Below the pieces are notes generated by a model. That model saw nothing but the letters and a program-made list of their open reading frames with translations. It searched no databases and was not told the origin of the DNA. Of a stretch of 64,000 nt of DNA, positions 43,553 to 53,200 are shown piece after piece. Within the stretch, counting starts at the first letter, position 1. Every line of letters starts with the position of its first letter. Position numbers and translations under genes: made by a program. Origin of the DNA: Ostreococcus lucimarinus CCE9901 (Eukaryota; Chlorophyta; Mamiellophyceae; Mamiellales; Bathycoccaceae); NCBI RefSeq assembly GCF_000092065.1, contig NC_009365.1:310001-374000 (forward strand). The letters run 5' to 3'.

Positions 43553-45757
43553 TCAAACGGTGTGCGCGATGCGTAAGGACTCGTGGTCCATGAAATCTGC
43601 CAAGCCAGGGATCGGGTTGGGGTGCCGGCGGATGGCTTCGCGTAGCTCCTCCGGCTCGACGACGAAGACGATGTTCTTGTACTCCTTCAAAGCCGCGCCC
43701 CTGACGCCTGAACCGGACTTGTGCGCCGTAGCGATGCCGAGCGTGAGTAAATTTTCAAAAGCTCGAACGAGGACAGAGCGCGAAGAGTCTTTGGCGTGCG
43801 TGAGCTGCTCTCGAGATCCCATCTCTCTGAACTCTTGCGCGAGCGCCTCGAATGTGAAGGAAGGACGCTTTCGCGCAACGTGCATTCTGTACATTGCGAC
43901 GCAGAGTAGCAGCTCCAAAGTCGTAGCGCCGATGAGTGAATCTACGAATGGATTCCTATATAGACTGTCCACGGCCTCGACGATATCATTGCTCGTTATC
44001 TTCCCGAGCTGACGGTTAACGCGCGAGAGAATCGCGCACGCCACTTTACTTACAGACGCCGGCGTGTTCTCCAAACGACCGTAGTGCTCGAGCTTTTCCT
44101 TCACCACAGGACTTTGCATCGCGGCGCGAAGATGCAAGTTCCACTGTTGCACATAGTCCGGATCGCTCGGGCACAAGTATTTGTCCTTGTCGGAAAGCTT
44201 GAGTGCCTTTGTCACGCCCTCCACCATGGACACCGTGTTCCCAGGCGGCGCGACGACGATGCGTCGATTGGAGAAACGAGATGCGACACGCTTTTCGAGC
44301 AGTCTATCGACACTGTGTCTGCACGTCACACCAACGACAGCGGCCTGCACGGTGGATTGCTGGAGTAAATCTGTGATGGCGTACAGAAGCGTTTGCTTCG
44401 AGCGCATCGCAAAGAGCTCAAAATCATCGAGGACGAAGATGACGCCGCGCTGTCCACCCAACAGCTTCAGCATCTCCGTCATGAAAGCAACGTTTTCCGC
44501 AAAACCAGTCTGGCGACCGGTGACATCCTCATTCATATTGGGGCACAACTGCGAGGCAATCTTCTGCATTGCGATGCGTTCGTCAGCGTGAAGCAAACCG
44601 CTAAGATGGACTGTCACAACCTTGCCCGGATGCTTGCTCTCCAAAATCTTCAACGCGGAGTCTAAGACGAGCGATTTCCCACTTCCTCGATTACCCACCA
44701 TGAGGACGGAGTTGTTTTGACCGCCAGACACCGTGTCTTCGAGGATGTTCAACAAGTGGTCTCGATGCGCCTTCAAGTTTGGCGCAAACTCCAAGCCGTC
44801 GGCGTCGATCGGGCGTTCACGATTGACGCCGAACAGGCGACGCCGCAAGAGTCGAATCGCCGCATCACCACCTCGCTCGCACGGTGGCTCGACTTCCTCT
44901 TTACGCGCTGCCAAGACTAAATCGAGCCCAGTCGGGGCGTCGCACAGCGCCGCCGAATCCAGTACTTGCGTGCCTCCGGCGTAATCATCCTCGTAACACT
45001 GCGTTCCACCATCGTCTTCGTCGAATTCCTCCGTCTCCGCCTCGGACTCGCTCTCGCAATCCGAGCCCAATCCCGCCACGACGTCGTCCACGCGACCGAA
45101 AATAGTCGGACTCGCCATCGAACCGCCAATGTTTGGCGAAAACGCCGCGCTCGCGCCGCCGCTCTTCCCCGGCGTCACCCTGAATTCCCGTTTTCTCCCG
45201 CTCGTCGACGGCGGCGACGTCCTTTTCACTCGATCCATCCTCGGCGTTCCATCACCCGCCGCGTCGTCGACATCGAAATCGATATTCTTCACCGGCAGCC
45301 CGCTCGAGCCCTTCTTCCTCGCGCGTTCGCCGTCCTCCGCCGCCGTCGCCGTCTCGCCCCCATCCTCCCCGAGCGACTCTCCCGCCGCCCCTTTCGCGCC
45401 ATTCATTATGTTTTCAACCTCTTTCAGCACCATCCCTCGCCGCTTCGCCGTCGTTCGACCGATCGTCGCCGCGACGGTTTCGCCGCCGCTCGCCGTCCCC
45501 GTCGTCGCCGTCCCCCCCATCCTCTCCCCGCGCTCGCCCGCGTCGCGCCCCGCCGCGGACGCCACGGGTGTCGTCGATCCTCGTCGACGCTTTCCCGCCG
45601 TCGTCGCCGCTCGCGGCGCGTCGTCGTCGTTTAAGACGTCGTCGTCGTCGAACGCGCGGTCGGCGTCGTCATCGTCGCGTCGCGCGCGCGCGCGCGCTCG
45701 ATCGCTGAACACGGTGCGCGCGACGGAACCGAACAAGCCCTGGATCGCGCTCTGCAT
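43553..45757 (-). CDS. ORC4: Origin recognition complex subunit 4
   Basis: 734 residues; animal ORC4 is ~435, so the first ~310 residues are an extra disordered acidic and basic extension with SPT/SPP-type sites (RVTPGKSG, RTSPPSTSG) that may be CDK targets. The AAA+ core follows: Walker A VGNRGSGKSLVLDSAL, VHLSGLLHADERIAMQKI, Walker B FVLDDFELFA, TLLYAITDLLQQS, VGVTCRHSVDRLLEKRVASRFSNRRI. The C-terminal winged helix includes TTLELLLCVAMYRMHVARKRPSFTFEAL. ORC marks replication origins and loads MCM2-7. The long acidic N-terminus (EFDEDDGGTQCYEDDY) is unusual but on the same codon usage. Confidence 0.9.
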   Translation of the reverse strand: MQSAIQGLFGSVARTVFSDRARARARRDDDDADRAFDDDDVLNDDDAPRAATTAGKRRRGSTTPVASAAGRDAGERGERMGGTATTGTASGGETVAATIGRTTAKRRGMVLKEVENIMNGAKGAAGESLGEDGGETATAAEDGERARKKGSSGLPVKNIDFDVDDAAGDGTPRMDRVKRTSPPSTSGRKREFRVTPGKSGGASAAFSPNIGGSMASPTIFGRVDDVVAGLGSDCESESEAETEEFDEDDGGTQCYEDDYAGGTQVLDSAALCDAPTGLDLVLAARKEEVEPPCERGGDAAIRLLRRRLFGVNRERPIDADGLEFAPNLKAHRDHLLNILEDTVSGGQNNSVLMVGNRGSGKSLVLDSALKILESKHPGKVVTVHLSGLLHADERIAMQKIASQLCPNMNEDVTGRQTGFAENVAFMTEMLKLLGGQRGVIFVLDDFELFAMRSKQTLLYAITDLLQQSTVQAAVVGVTCRHSVDRLLEKRVASRFSNRRIVVAPPGNTVSMVEGVTKALKLSDKDKYLCPSDPDYVQQWNLHLRAAMQSPVVKEKLEHYGRLENTPASVSKVACAILSRVNRQLGKITSNDIVEAVDSLYRNPFVDSLIGATTLELLLCVAMYRMHVARKRPSFTFEALAQEFREMGSREQLTHAKDSSRSVLVRAFENLLTLGIATAHKSGSGVRGAALKEYKNIVFVVEPEELREAIRRHPNPIPGLADFMDHESLRIAHTV

Positions 45758-46001
45758 CGCCGCGACCGAAGGCGCGGCGGCGCGCGGGCGTGTGACGCGC
45801 GATGGCGATCGACCACGGCTGTCGGAAAATTTGAAATTTCGGCGTCGAGGCGAGACGGACGCCGGCGAGGCGAGACGGACGACGACGCGATCGCGACGCG
45901 GAGACGCGAGGGATAAATAAGAAGAGCAATTAACAATGAATCATCAACGCGCGGGTGCGGGTGGGGCGAAGGAGGCGAAGGCGAAGGCGACGACGGACGC
46001 G
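45758..46001. other. Intergenic region ORC4/mitochondrial carrier
   Basis: 244 bp. An AT-richer patch AAATTTGAAATTTCG at 45829-45842 and GGATAAATAAGAAGAGCAATTAAC at 45911 (read in part) may be ORC4 promoter or carrier 3' signals. No gene. Confidence 0.4.
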
Positions 46002-47114
46002 TCAGTCGTCTTCGCGAGCGGCGGCGACGAGCTTTTCAATCTCTCTCGATACGAGCTCGAACGAGGTGAACGTGATCGCCGCGGCGGGAGTGGTGCGGAT
46101 GAGGTTGGTGGCGCATCCGCGATAGAAGGCGGCGACGCCGCCTTCGAGGTAAATTCGACGTACGAGGGCGCCGATGCCGCTAAACGGACCGAGACCGTGC
46201 ACGTGCATGTGCGAACGGATCACCTCGTGTGGGTACGTCAACGTCGACGCGATCATCTTTGCGATCGCGCTGGCGACCATGAGATCTATGGGCTCGATCT
46301 TATTCACCGCCACCTCGCGCTCTCTCGCGAGCTCAACTTTGATGGATTCGTAGAGCGGAAACTGAATGATGACGTGCGCGATGCCAATCAATGAAGGGCC
46401 AAAGCCGCTGTACAGCCCTTTCAAGCCCTCTTCGCGCATCATTCTCGTCAGAGCGTTTATCGTTGACGTGTACGGCACGCGCTTGGGCATCGCCGACGCC
46501 AACGCGTGCGAGTGCTGCACCTGCAAACGCGTCTTCGCCACCCACAACGGATTGGTCACGAAAATCGTCGCCGCGCCCGCCCCGGCGGCGGCTAAGATGT
46601 GCGCAAAATGATTTGCATCCGCAACTTTCACGACGCGTTCTCCATCGCTCGCGCCTTCACCGTCACGGACAATCGCCGTCTCGCCGACGCCTCGTCTACT
46701 AAAAATCCGCTTCAGCGCGCCGTACGTGCTAAAATACACCCCCCAATTCGGCAGCAGCGCCGCGACCGTCGGTCCCAGTCCCCTATACAGCCCTCTCGCG
46801 CCTTCGTGTCGCACGATTCGCCGCAACGCGCCGTACGTGCTCAGGTACTCTGTCGTCCCCGTGGTCGCCGCGCTCACCTGCAGCCTCGTCTTCAGGACGT
46901 CCAACGGGCACACCACAGTCGCCGCCACCGTCCCCGCGATCGCGCCGGAGAACCCATTCGCGAAGGCTTTATCGCTCAGCAGCGCGAGCGCGCTCGGGGG
47001 CGCGCCTCGCGCGAGGTTTCGATAAAAGTTTGTCGCGTGCTGCGGGTTCGCAAAGGCGTCGACGTCGGGCGACGACGTGGACGCGCGCGCGTTCGCGGCG
47101 TCGCGACGCGTCAT
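46002..47114 (-). CDS. Mitochondrial-carrier-family transporter, NAD+/folate/FAD subgroup
   Basis: 370 residues with three mitochondrial-carrier repeats. The signatures are PLDVLKTRLQV, PLWVAKTRLQVQ and PHEVIRSHMHVHG. The Trp in the second signature (PLWVAK) and the third (YPHEVIR) are typical of the NAD+ (NDT1/2), folate and FAD carriers. In plants these sit in the inner mitochondrial, plastid or peroxisome membranes. An N-terminal ~40-residue extension precedes helix 1 (GFSGAIAGTVAATVVCPLDV). An insertion of ~15 acidic residues (RDGEGASDGE) lies in the loop between repeats 1 and 2. Exact substrate cannot be assigned. Stop is 172 bp from the POLE stop upstream, on the same strand. Confidence 0.88.
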   Translation of the reverse strand: MTRRDAANARASTSSPDVDAFANPQHATNFYRNLARGAPPSALALLSDKAFANGFSGAIAGTVAATVVCPLDVLKTRLQVSAATTGTTEYLSTYGALRRIVRHEGARGLYRGLGPTVAALLPNWGVYFSTYGALKRIFSRRGVGETAIVRDGEGASDGERVVKVADANHFAHILAAAGAGAATIFVTNPLWVAKTRLQVQHSHALASAMPKRVPYTSTINALTRMMREEGLKGLYSGFGPSLIGIAHVIIQFPLYESIKVELAREREVAVNKIEPIDLMVASAIAKMIASTLTYPHEVIRSHMHVHGLGPFSGIGALVRRIYLEGGVAAFYRGCATNLIRTTPAAAITFTSFELVSREIEKLVAAAREDD

Positions 47115-47286
47115 GAATCGCGCGCCGCGACGCGTTCGGCGTTCGAGATCGCTCGGCGGCGATGCGCACCGATCGCCGCGCCGAGGTCTGGAGAATGAGT
47201 CGGCGCGCGCGGGGTCTTTGGGTCGGCGACGCGGCGCGGCGAAAATCGCTTCTGCTATTGCAAATCTACGTTTATGTGCGGTGTGA

Positions 47287-50200
47287 TCAACCGCGAGTCG
47301 TCGCTACGTTGCGGTTGGATTGCACCCAATCCACGGTGTCGCGCAAGATTTTGAAATCGTGCGCGTCGGCGATGTTGGAAAAGACGCGCAAGTCGTCGCC
47401 GAGCGCGCCGGGCTTGGCGGAGCACGCGTACAAACCGCCGCAGGCGCAGCGATTGGCGAGATGTCCCACCTTGATGCGGCCGTCGCGCGCGCATTTGAGG
47501 TCTTGAAGCTGATATTTTCGAACGCGCTCGTTCACCTCGGCGACGAGAGCGCCTTCGATCCATTGCATGTCGTACGGTTGACCGCACGGCGGGCCGTGAT
47601 CGTCGTCGCGCGCCGTGCACGCCCAGTGACCGGCGGCGAGGTCTGGGTCACGGCAGAGATCCAAGTCTCTGCAATCAGAGCAAGCGGAGCAAATAACGTC
47701 TCGGAGCGTAAAAGAGACGCATGGCTCGACGAACTCTGCCTCAGGGGAGAATTCGGCGACTTGAATCATCTTGAGCGCGTTTCGTCGGAGCAACGACACC
47801 GGACCCTCGACGCGAGCGTCGAGCGACAACACGGCAATCACCGTTCTCACAAACGCCAACGCTGGCGTGCCACGAAGCTTCTTGGACAGGTTTGCGCCAG
47901 GTGGCGAAGGGAATTGGTGCTCGGGCGGCGAGCGCGGACCGGCGAGTCCGAGGACTCGTTGGATATCCTGTGCGTAACGCAGCAATTTCGGCCCGAAGTG
48001 CGATTCGAGTTGTTGCTCCAACCAAATCACCTTGTCTTCTTCCAGGCGATCCAAGTCGCGCGCGTTGTGACCAAAGCCCGGGGTCGGTGGTGGTTTCTTC
48101 TCCACCGGAGCTCCGACGTCAGAATCCGAGTTCTCTTCGTCCGAATCGTCGCTGTCGCTCATAGCGCGGTACTTCACGGGCGTGCGCCCGTGCAATGGAC
48201 CGTCGCTTTCCTCCTTGTCGTGCTTCCAAGGCAACAATAAGAACTCGCCGATTATGGCGTGAAAGTGATCTTGAATCGCCTCGGGTAGGAATCGTGCGAT
48301 GTTCCAGTGCATGTCCAGCGCACCTTCACTATTGCGCGTGGCAAGAGGGTCGAGTTGCGAGTCATGCGGCGCGATGGAGTCGTGCCACTGGCTCTCGCCC
48401 GGAAGGTTGACGGCGGAAATCCCGGCGTAATCGAACGGTCCACGAAACAGAAGCGAGTGCCATTGCTTGACTCGATCGAGTTGCAGCCATGAGAAGAGTT
48501 CACGCTGGTGCAGGGCAGTCTTGAGACCTTCCACGCATGCGGAAGCACTCGCGAGATCGTGCTTGCCAGTCGCGATGATGATTCTTCGCATGTCCGCGTA
48601 CACGACTTCGACTTGAAGCTTGCGAAGTTCAGCCAACAGCAAGGTGAAGACTTTCTTCATGCAGAGCTCGACCAAGTTCTTCAACGCCGGATCGCGCAAC
48701 GCCGAAGACGGGCTAAAGAGCCAGCGATGAATCTGCGAAAGCAATTGATCCGCGTATGTATTGTGATGATCAGTTGCGTCGCGGAGCCAATTATCGACGA
48801 GCTTGTTCAGCGTCTTGAACGCGCCCGCAGCTTCGTGTCCGCCCATGCGCGTCGTGCCCTTGGTGCCAGTCTCGAAGCCCAACAGTGCGCCTTGCTCGAG
48901 ATCGTTCAAAATGCTAGACTTGGAAATGGCGCACACAGCCAAGTGATGCACTTGCAATTCCACACAAACGCTGCGATAAGCGCCGGGCGCGGTGACTTCC
49001 ATGCGCGACGCACCGTATGCATCGTCCAATCCGCTCAGAGACACGGCGCTCGCGCCGCCACCCAAATCAGGCTCGCCACCGGGGCCAGTCCACAACACCT
49101 GTTCGGCGTCGTGCAATGTGCGGGCGAAGAACGCGTCCGCGGTGTGCACCCACCAATCCGATTTCAAGTTGCCCACGGGGATGTGCGCATAACTCGCAAT
49201 CTCGACGTGCTCCTTCAACCACTCGGCGCTTTCGACGACGCGCGCCGAAGCAATTTTCGCGGCATCAAGTTGCCATCCCCGGGCTGCATCTGTGCTCAAG
49301 TCACTGTCCGAAAGATTTGGCGGCCTGAAAACGATGGGAAGACGTCCAGAGGCGGGCATCAAGGCGCTCAATCTCCCAGCCAAACCTTCTCGCACGGACG
49401 AAGTGTCTTGAGCCGGATCGACGCCGGCGCCTGGGGGAGCTTGAACGAGAAGCACCGTACCACCGCTAGATGCGGAAATGTAGGCGCCGATAGCGTGGTT
49501 CAAATGCTTGCCAACTTGTTCCATGTTTCTCGCGTACAACACGTTCCATTTCGAGGCGGCTTCTGCTCTCGCTTCGTCGTCAGTTTGCTCGTCTCCGCTC
49601 ATCGAGTGCATAAACGACGACCAAAGCTCGGGGGTGACCTCTCGAACACCTTTACCCGGTTGATGAACGATCACCGTGCCTTTGCTTTCGCGGCTGTTGT
49701 GCAGCACGTAAATTCCACGTCCTTTATCACCAGAAACTCCAGCAAAGTAGAACGTGATGTGGGACAATTTCGGCAAATACGAGCTGACTTCAGCCGTCGC
49801 CTTCATTTGAAACATGTTCATGCCATAGGACTCGTCGCCAATATCGAGCGCTCGCTTTTGTTCCGACTTTTTCACCGCCATGACGCAACCGATGTTGTAA
49901 ATGAATCTATCAATCAAAGGCACGTTCTTTTCGTATACGCCGATGACAGACGGGTCTGCCAAAAGCGCAGCAATTTCCAACCCACTCGCGAAATTTCGCT
50001 CTTGCACGTTAATTTCGTACAAGTGGGGCGCGATGAAACCGCGCGGAAGAGTTGCCGTGATTCGTCGCTTTCCTTCCAAGCCGAGATCGCCTTCGCGATC
50101 CGTTTCGCGCGTGGCGATGACGAGGCGACGGGGCACGTCCACCTTGATGACTTGCATCGTACCGTTCACTAGCACCCAGACGGCAAAAATTCCTGGGACT

Positions 50201-53200
50201 TGCGTTTGTTCCACCTGGATGATGTGCATCGTCGAGTGTGCGATCGTTTCCTCGCGTGATTCCACAAAGGATTCGAGACCGAATGCACCCGATCGTCTCT
50301 TTCTTCGCATGACGCCTCCCTCGCGTTCAATCTGAGCTCGCTCTTTTTCGTCCTCGACGCGTTCGCGCTTGATATTTGCGCGCAGAGTTTTCCATTTGGA
50401 TTTGTAATGCTTCAACCAGCCGTCGTAATCGGTCGCTCTGTCCGGTGCCGCCGCGCTAGCGCTGGCCGAACCTGGAGTCTTCGGCGCTTCTCCAGAAGGC
50501 GTCGCCCGTTGGTCCGGCGTTTGCGGTGCATCACCATCTCTTCGAAACGTTCTAACGCGCGGACGAGTTGGCGTCGACTTGGCGCCGCCGTCCTCGATGT
50601 CGAGAATATTCAAATCTTTACCCGCAAGCGGCGCACCATTCGCGAATTGCGTCTGAAACATCGTCTTCAAGTTGCGCTGAGAAAACTTGTCATTCTTTTC
50701 TCGAATGCGCTTGTGCAACCAATCGGGATGCTTCACGTCTGGGCATGGGTTTTCTACGCCCTGTAAAGCCGCAGGGATGCTGATGATTTTCTGAATGGCC
50801 CCAGCAAGACGCGTCTTGTAGTATTCCCAATCCACCATCTCGCGCATGTTTGGCATTTCGTCGTCGGCGCCTGGAAGCGCGTCCTTGGTCCACTCCTTCA
50901 AGTATGCGCGCGCCACGGCCGTTTCGGCGTTGAAAATACTCACTGGAATAGCCCGTGCCGACGTCGGAGCTCCGAGCGGTTTCTTCGAGATGATGTACTT
51001 ACACACAAGACCCTTGTCCTTAATCAAATCGGCGCCGAGGAATTGGGACAGACGATGCGCTGTGGTGAGAGACGTCGACTTGCGATCGCCGTAATCGATG
51101 GCGGGTTTGCTCATGACGCTCGATTCAGAAATGAACTCTAAGAGCTCTTCGTCGTCAAAGTTCCTGCCTTGCGTTTTGAGCATGTCAAACCAACGATTGC
51201 CGATGTTTCCGACAGCTTTGTACACCTCTTCCAGCGTCTCGCCCTTCAAAAAGTAGTCAAACACCTCCGCTTGGAAGACTTTGATCAACTTGAGCTCGCC
51301 TCGACGCTTGAGTTCGAATCCTTTCAATTCTTCCAACGAGCCGTCCTCGTTGAACACGGCGTATCGTTTTTTAATGAGCACGCCCTCTTCCTTAGAAGCT
51401 GGAAGAATCATCGCCTTATACGGACCGTCGACTTCAAACTCGATGCTCATTTCTGAGGAAACCTCGTACGAGGACTTGCCATCGACCACCTTCAACGTTT
51501 GGTACTGGTCGTTCGTATTCTGCAGCGCAGTCATACGATTGAGAACGACGCACGGGTACGAAATCTTGTATCCTTTGTTCTTATTTGGGAGCGTAAACGT
51601 GAATGTCTCCGGGAAAGCGCGGGGCAAGCAGCACCAAATACCATCCGTATCCAATTCAAGCGGCTTGCCGATGTCATCCACCAGTTGCTTCGCCATTTGA
51701 ATAATCTTTGCACCTGTGTTCGTGACGACCCCAGCCATCTCCATCGAATACCACCGCGCGCCTTTACGCATGACGTAGCCGTAAAAGGAGTTCAAAATAC
51801 ACTTGTGCGCCAGCTGAAGCGAATCATACAACACAACCATATTTGCCGCCTTTTGGATTTCGATGATGTTCCCGCTCTGTTTCGCTTCGTCCAAATTGTT
51901 CTTCCACTTCTTATTCTCCCCTTTGTACACGTAGCGACGATCACGAAACGCCTTCACGGTGTCGATGTAGAATGGGTTTTCTCGCATGCAGATACTCGCC
52001 TTTTTCGTCGCCGTCACCGGTTTCTCCATAACCTTTCTATAAACTTTTTGCGTATACAACTTCAGGCGCTGCTTCTTCTGCTCTTGTTGCTCTTCGTACG
52101 GAAGTTCAGCCCACGTTCGTTGTGGGCCACCGGGATGAGACGGCGCAAACTTATCAACTTGCAATTGCGCCTTGATGGCGGCATACTCGCTCGACGTCGA
52201 GGCAAAGTGCTCGCCGCGCCAAACCCATTCCATCTCACGCAGGCATCCCTTACCCGGTCGGTTGTAATCGCACGCGGCGCATACATCCTCATTGACGATA
52301 GCCGCCGGCTGCAAGCGGTTCGTCAAAATAATGTTCGGGTACATTGCTGCTACGTCCAAGTGATAAATCAGCGGTTCCATGTTCAAATTTGGGTTGTCGC
52401 GAAGGTACTCGAGCTTCTCGGCGATTTGCGCACGAATCTCATCGTAATCTGCGCAGTCATCCTTCCCCAGACCTTTTCCTTCGACCCGAAGGGCGTAGTC
52501 CAAATCGTCGTCGAGATTGTCAAGTAGTCTCTGATACCCTTCTGGATTCAACTTGAAGTCGCACGGGATGTCTGAACGGAACACGCCCGCCTCGAGACAC
52601 TCCACGTGACCGCCGATGTACGTTTCACTATTCAAGAGGTGACCTTCGTAGTATTTTTCACCGGCGCTGACTTGTTTGTTCGGGCAAACGATGTTTCCGT
52701 GGTACGCCTCAACCATGAGCAAAGCCTCGCACAGGGTACCGGAACCTTTGCGAAGGACTTCGTCCGGCGAGAGCGGAATAATCGTCGACAGCGCAAAGAT
52801 GAAAGGGTGCACGTACTTCATGTACAAGTAGTACGTACTCACGGCATCGGAAACGGAATACGACGCCATCATCTGAGGGTGACTTTGCGCGTACGGTAAC
52901 ATGTCTTCCGGGTCCACTTCGACCGGATCGTACTTTAACTTTGCCTTGGTCACCGCCTTCAAGCCGTGCGATCCGGCGGGGAGGTAGGAATCGCGCTTCA
53001 CCCACGCGAAGCAATCCAGGTGCAGCGCAGAATTACTTCGACATTCACCCGACTGTTCGCACTTGAAACCAATCTCACGGTACATATCCATCCCGTTCTT
53101 AGTCGCTCTAGTTTCGATGAATGGGAAATCGAAATAATCACCGTTGTACGTGACGTAAATGCTCGGTTGCGTCTCGCGCATATGATCAAACCACGTGCGG

